DNA of 64,000 bases from the NCBI GenBank assembly GCA_900470775.1, contig UCBZ01000034.1, forward strand, positions 1 to 64,000, written 5' to 3'. The notes under the pieces are model-generated. The model did not search any database and was not told the DNA's origin. It saw only the letters and a program-made list of their open reading frames with translations. Positions 61,541 through 64,000 of this stretch are shown here, in pieces (position 1 is the first letter of the stretch; each line of letters begins with the position of its first letter). Origin of the DNA: Hyphomicrobiales bacterium (GTDB lineage Bacteria; Pseudomonadota; Alphaproteobacteria; Rhizobiales; Beijerinckiaceae). Made by a program: the position numbers and the translations under genes.

Positions 61541-63025
61541 GTGCGGCGCGTCCTGATTGCCGAATTCATGCATGAGACGAACACCTTCAGCGTTCAACTC
61601 ACCGATGAAACCACCTTTCGCAATGCCGGCGTGCTCCTGGGCGAAGCGATCCCGCCGGCTTTTCGCGGAACGCGGACGGCGATGGGAGCGGCGTTCGAGG
61701 CGGCCGACAAGTTTGGCTGGAGCCTGGTTCATCCGCTGACGGCTCACGCCAACCCGTCCGGGCGCGTCACCGATGCCGCGTTTGAGCTGTATGCCGGCAC
61801 CATCCTGGAGGCCTGCGATGGCGTCGACGGCGTGCTGCTGCACCTGCATGGCGCCATGGCCACCGAAAGCTCGGATGACGGCGAGGGAGAGTTGCTATCC
61901 CGCCTGCGCCGTCGACTCGGCGAAGCTGTTCCGATCGTTGCGGTGCTCGATCTGCACGCGACCCTCACGCAGCTGATGGCCGACAGCGCCAACGCGTTGA
62001 TCTCCTATCGCACCTATCCGCATGTCGACATGTACGAGCGTACCTGGCAGGCCGCAGAACTCTTGGAAAAGGCGATAGCGGGAACCGTCACGCCGGTCTG
62101 CGCGGTGGCGCGGCGGCCGATCCTCTACGCACTCGATGGCGGACGGACGACCTCGCCGCCCTTCAAGGAAATGCTGCGCCGCGGCGACGCGATCGAGGCC
62201 GCTGGCGATGCGCTGGTGGTCAGCGTGCAGGCCGGGTTTTCTTCGGCCGACGTGCATGACATCGGGCCGTCCGTCGTCGTCACCGCCAATTCCCGAGCCA
62301 AAGCGCAGGCTATCGCCGAAGAGCTGATGGACTACGCCTGGGAGCAGCGGCGATTCTCGTCCATCAGTTTTACGCCGCTTGCCGAAGCCATAGCCCGTGC
62401 CAAGGCGGGCGAAGCCGATACCGGAGGACTATCGGGTGGCAAGCCGCTGGTGATTTCGGACTATTCCGACAATCCGGGCTCCGGCGCCTATGGCGACGCG
62501 ACCAACCTGCTCCGTGCCGTGCTCGATGCCGGGCTGACGAATGTCGGCTTCCACGCGATCCGCGATCCGGAGGGGGCGCTGGCGGCCCAGGCGGCAGGTG
62601 TCGGCAACTCGGTCCGTCTCAAGCTCGGCGGCAAGGTCGATCCCAACACGGGCGGGGCCCCGCTCGACCTCGACGCCCATGTCGTCGCGCTGACCGATGG
62701 CCGCTTCATCTGCTACGGCCCGATGGCGGGCGGCGTCTGGCGCAATTACGGGCTTTCGGCGCTGCTGCGGGTCGACGACGTCGAGATCATCGTGATCACG
62801 CATAACGGCCAGGCGACGGACACGGCGCAATTCACCTCGCTCGGCGTCGATCCGGCGCGGAAATCGACGCTGATCGTCAAGTCGATGCAGCATTTCCGCG
62901 CTGCTTTCGAGCCTATTGCGCGCGAGGTGATGGAAGTGGACACTGGGGCGCTGTCCACCCGCAACTTCAAGGAGAGGCCGTACCGGAAAGTACGCCGGCC
63001 GATTTTCCCGCTCGACGACATCTGA
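61541..63025 (+). CDS. M81 family metallopeptidase (MlrC-like)
   Basis: A 494-residue protein of the microcystinase C (MlrC)/M81 family. Metal-binding motifs: IAEFMHETNTFS, HLHGAM, LDLHATL and PHVDMYER, and the C-terminal domain has DYSDNPGSGAYGD and FTSLGVDP. The start is taken at GTG 61541 because AGGGAG (61529-61534) is six bases before it, whereas the ATG at 61535 directly abuts that site. Members hydrolyse small peptides and are often found beside peptide importers, as here with a peptide-type binding protein and D-aminopeptidase. Confidence 0.88.
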   Translation: MRRVLIAEFMHETNTFSVQLTDETTFRNAGVLLGEAIPPAFRGTRTAMGAAFEAADKFGWSLVHPLTAHANPSGRVTDAAFELYAGTILEACDGVDGVLLHLHGAMATESSDDGEGELLSRLRRRLGEAVPIVAVLDLHATLTQLMADSANALISYRTYPHVDMYERTWQAAELLEKAIAGTVTPVCAVARRPILYALDGGRTTSPPFKEMLRRGDAIEAAGDALVVSVQAGFSSADVHDIGPSVVVTANSRAKAQAIAEELMDYAWEQRRFSSISFTPLAEAIARAKAGEADTGGLSGGKPLVISDYSDNPGSGAYGDATNLLRAVLDAGLTNVGFHAIRDPEGALAAQAAGVGNSVRLKLGGKVDPNTGGAPLDLDAHVVALTDGRFICYGPMAGGVWRNYGLSALLRVDDVEIIVITHNGQATDTAQFTSLGVDPARKSTLIVKSMQHFRAAFEPIAREVMEVDTGALSTRNFKERPYRKVRRPIFPLDDI

Positions 63026-63077
63026 GGACGACCGGCCAGCAAGTGCCGGCGGCGACAAGGCGACAGGAGGAACAGCG

Positions 63078-63119
63078 ATGATCAAGGCGAATGTCCCGGC
63101 ACGTGGGGCGCGGCGATGA
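63078..63119 (+). CDS. 13-codon leader frame coupled to the amidohydrolase start
   Basis: ATG 63078 has a strong AGGAGG site (63065-63070), seven bases upstream. The frame of 13 codons (MIKANVPARGARR) ends at TGA 63117-63119, which overlaps the amidohydrolase ATG 63116 (ATGA). The large gene has no good ribosome-binding site of its own, so ribosomes may re-initiate after reading the small frame. It could also be the trimmed start of a lost gene. Confidence 0.5.
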   Translation: MIKANVPARGARR

Positions 63120-64000
63120 GCGTGCAGGCCGATATCGTCCTGAGGAACGGTCCAATCTGGTGCGGCTATGAGGAGGGCACGGTCGAGGCGCTGGCGCTCT
63201 GGCGGGGCAGGGTGCTGGCAGTGGGCCGCGAGGCTGAGATCGCTGCATTGACCGGGCCTGAAACCCGCGTGATCGACCTGAAGGGGCGGCTGGCGACGCC
63301 TGGCCTCAACGATTCCCATCTCCACCTGATCTCGCTGGGGATGACGATGGACTGGGTCGATGCCAAGCCCGCCGCCGCCCCCACGCTGGAGAGCCTGCTC
63401 GGCGCCATCGCGGAGCGCGCGGCCAAGGCCAAGCCCGGCGAGTGGATCATGTCGCGCGGCTACGACCAGACCAAGCTCGATGTCGGCCGCCACCCCTATC
63501 GCGAGGAACTCGACAAGGCGTCGCCGAACAATCCGGTCGTCCTGGTGCGCGCCTGCGGCCACATCTGGATCTGCAATTCGCAGGCGCTGGCCCTGGCCGG
63601 GATCGACGAGACGACGCCTCCGCCGTCGGATGGGCTAATCGAGCAGCAGAACGGCCGGCTGACCGGTCTTCTGGCCGAGAACGGCTCTGCCAGGGTCCGG
63701 GCCGCTATCCCCGTGCCGACAGAGGAGGATCTCGTGGCCGGGATCGAGCGCGGCGGGAATTACCTGCTCTCGCTCGGCATTACGAGTTGCATGGACGCGG
63801 CCGTCGGCCAGAAGGCCGGCTTCGCCGAGATCGCCGTCTACCACCGAGCCAAGCGCGATGGCCGCCTGCCGGTGCGGACCTGGCTCACCTTGCTCGGCGA
63901 CGATGGCCGCTCGATTGTGCCGCAATGCCATGCGGCCGGCCTGATCTCGGGCACCGGCGACGACATGCTGATGATCGGCGCGGTCAAACTCTTCCTCGAC
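63116..64000 (+). CDS. amidohydrolase family protein (YtcJ-like), cut by the window end
   Basis: At least 295 residues of an amidohydrolase-3 (PF07969) protein, with the 3' end outside the window. The N-terminal beta-barrel part is VLRNGPIWCG and VLAVGREAEIAALTGPET, followed by the metal-binding LATPGLNDSHLHL (His68, His70), then the substrate-binding MSRGYDQTKLDVGRHPYREELD and later LGITSCMDAAV. Members hydrolyse cyclic or linear amides and N-acyl amino acids. It belongs to the peptide-utilisation operon. Confidence 0.85.
   Translation, partial: MSVQADIVLRNGPIWCGYEEGTVEALALWRGRVLAVGREAEIAALTGPETRVIDLKGRLATPGLNDSHLHLISLGMTMDWVDAKPAAAPTLESLLGAIAERAAKAKPGEWIMSRGYDQTKLDVGRHPYREELDKASPNNPVVLVRACGHIWICNSQALALAGIDETTPPPSDGLIEQQNGRLTGLLAENGSARVRAAIPVPTEEDLVAGIERGGNYLLSLGITSCMDAAVGQKAGFAEIAVYHRAKRDGRLPVRTWLTLLGDDGRSIVPQCHAAGLISGTGDDMLMIGAVKLFLD

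Noticed and set aside
1-64000. CRISPR arrays, rRNA, intact tRNA genes, riboswitches and phage genes
   Set aside because: Looked for regularly spaced repeats, tRNA cloverleaf patterns, rRNA blocks and common riboswitch cores by eye; none was convincing apart from the tRNA 3'-end fragment reported.

Overview
The window is a high-GC, gene-dense chromosomal segment with the codon and family profile of an alphaproteobacterium of the order Hyphomicrobiales. A Bosea-like soil heterotroph able to oxidise reduced sulfur is my best guess. This rests on the sox genes, the many ABC and LysR genes, the FecIR/TonB systems and the rhizobial-type palindromic repeats. No database search was possible. I see no rRNA, intact tRNA, CRISPR array or phage.

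Layout. 0.2-3.8 kb (minus): two dipeptide/oligopeptide-type ABC ATPases and an alkaline-phosphatase-superfamily hydrolase. 4.2-9.1 kb (plus): a two-subunit molybdenum hydroxylase running without a break into soxXYZA. 9.2-11.3 kb (minus): flavocytochrome c sulfide dehydrogenase (fccAB) plus a small cytochrome c, facing the sox genes across a palindromic repeat. 11.5-13.9 kb: tautomerase, Tat-type metallo-beta-lactamase-fold hydrolase and divergent LysR. 13.9-25.2 kb: a catabolic island around an IclR regulator, with a three-subunit opine/amino-acid oxidase-like enzyme on one side and, on the other, enoyl-CoA hydratase, a spermidine-type ABC importer with a fused permease, an acyl-CoA ligase and an unrecognised Rossmann-like protein. 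25.3-30.9 kb: LysR/isochorismatase-fold pair and a 1251-residue DUF2339 membrane protein.

31.0-34.4 kb (minus): TonB receptor plus a periplasmic metal-type binding protein. 34.7-43.7 kb: LysR, peptide ABC importer without ATPases, two DAO-type amino-acid oxidases, RidA and a serine hydrolase, read as a (D-)amino-acid or dipeptide utilisation module. 43.9-49.8 kb: FecI-type sigma factor, a fecR broken by an in-frame amber codon, an STN-domain TonB receptor, a second periplasmic binding protein and a siderophore-interacting reductase. 49.8-52.5 kb is a scar zone, with a tRNA-3'-end-like fragment, an IS3-type transposase remnant and a chimeric gene joining half of a DUF4173 protein to the tail of a flotillin. 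52.5-57.8 kb: LysR/NTF2-like/SDR, an OhrR-type MarR regulator with a divergent secreted alpha/beta hydrolase, and a GMC oxidoreductase. 58.3-64.0 kb (plus): D-aminopeptidase-like hydrolase, a frameshifted peptide-binding protein, an M81 (MlrC-like) metallopeptidase and the start of an amidohydrolase.

The parts worth most attention are: the Mo-hydroxylase/Sox hybrid operon with no soxB and a non-standard SoxY carrier tail; the IclR-centred cluster with unknown substrate and a shared operator-like motif; two TonB-receptor/binding-protein pairs that share a vicinal CysCys and lack local permeases; the DUF4173-flotillin fusion beside mobile-element remnants; and long perfect palindromes upstream of the iron receptor, the DAO/RidA pair and the OhrR-like regulator.
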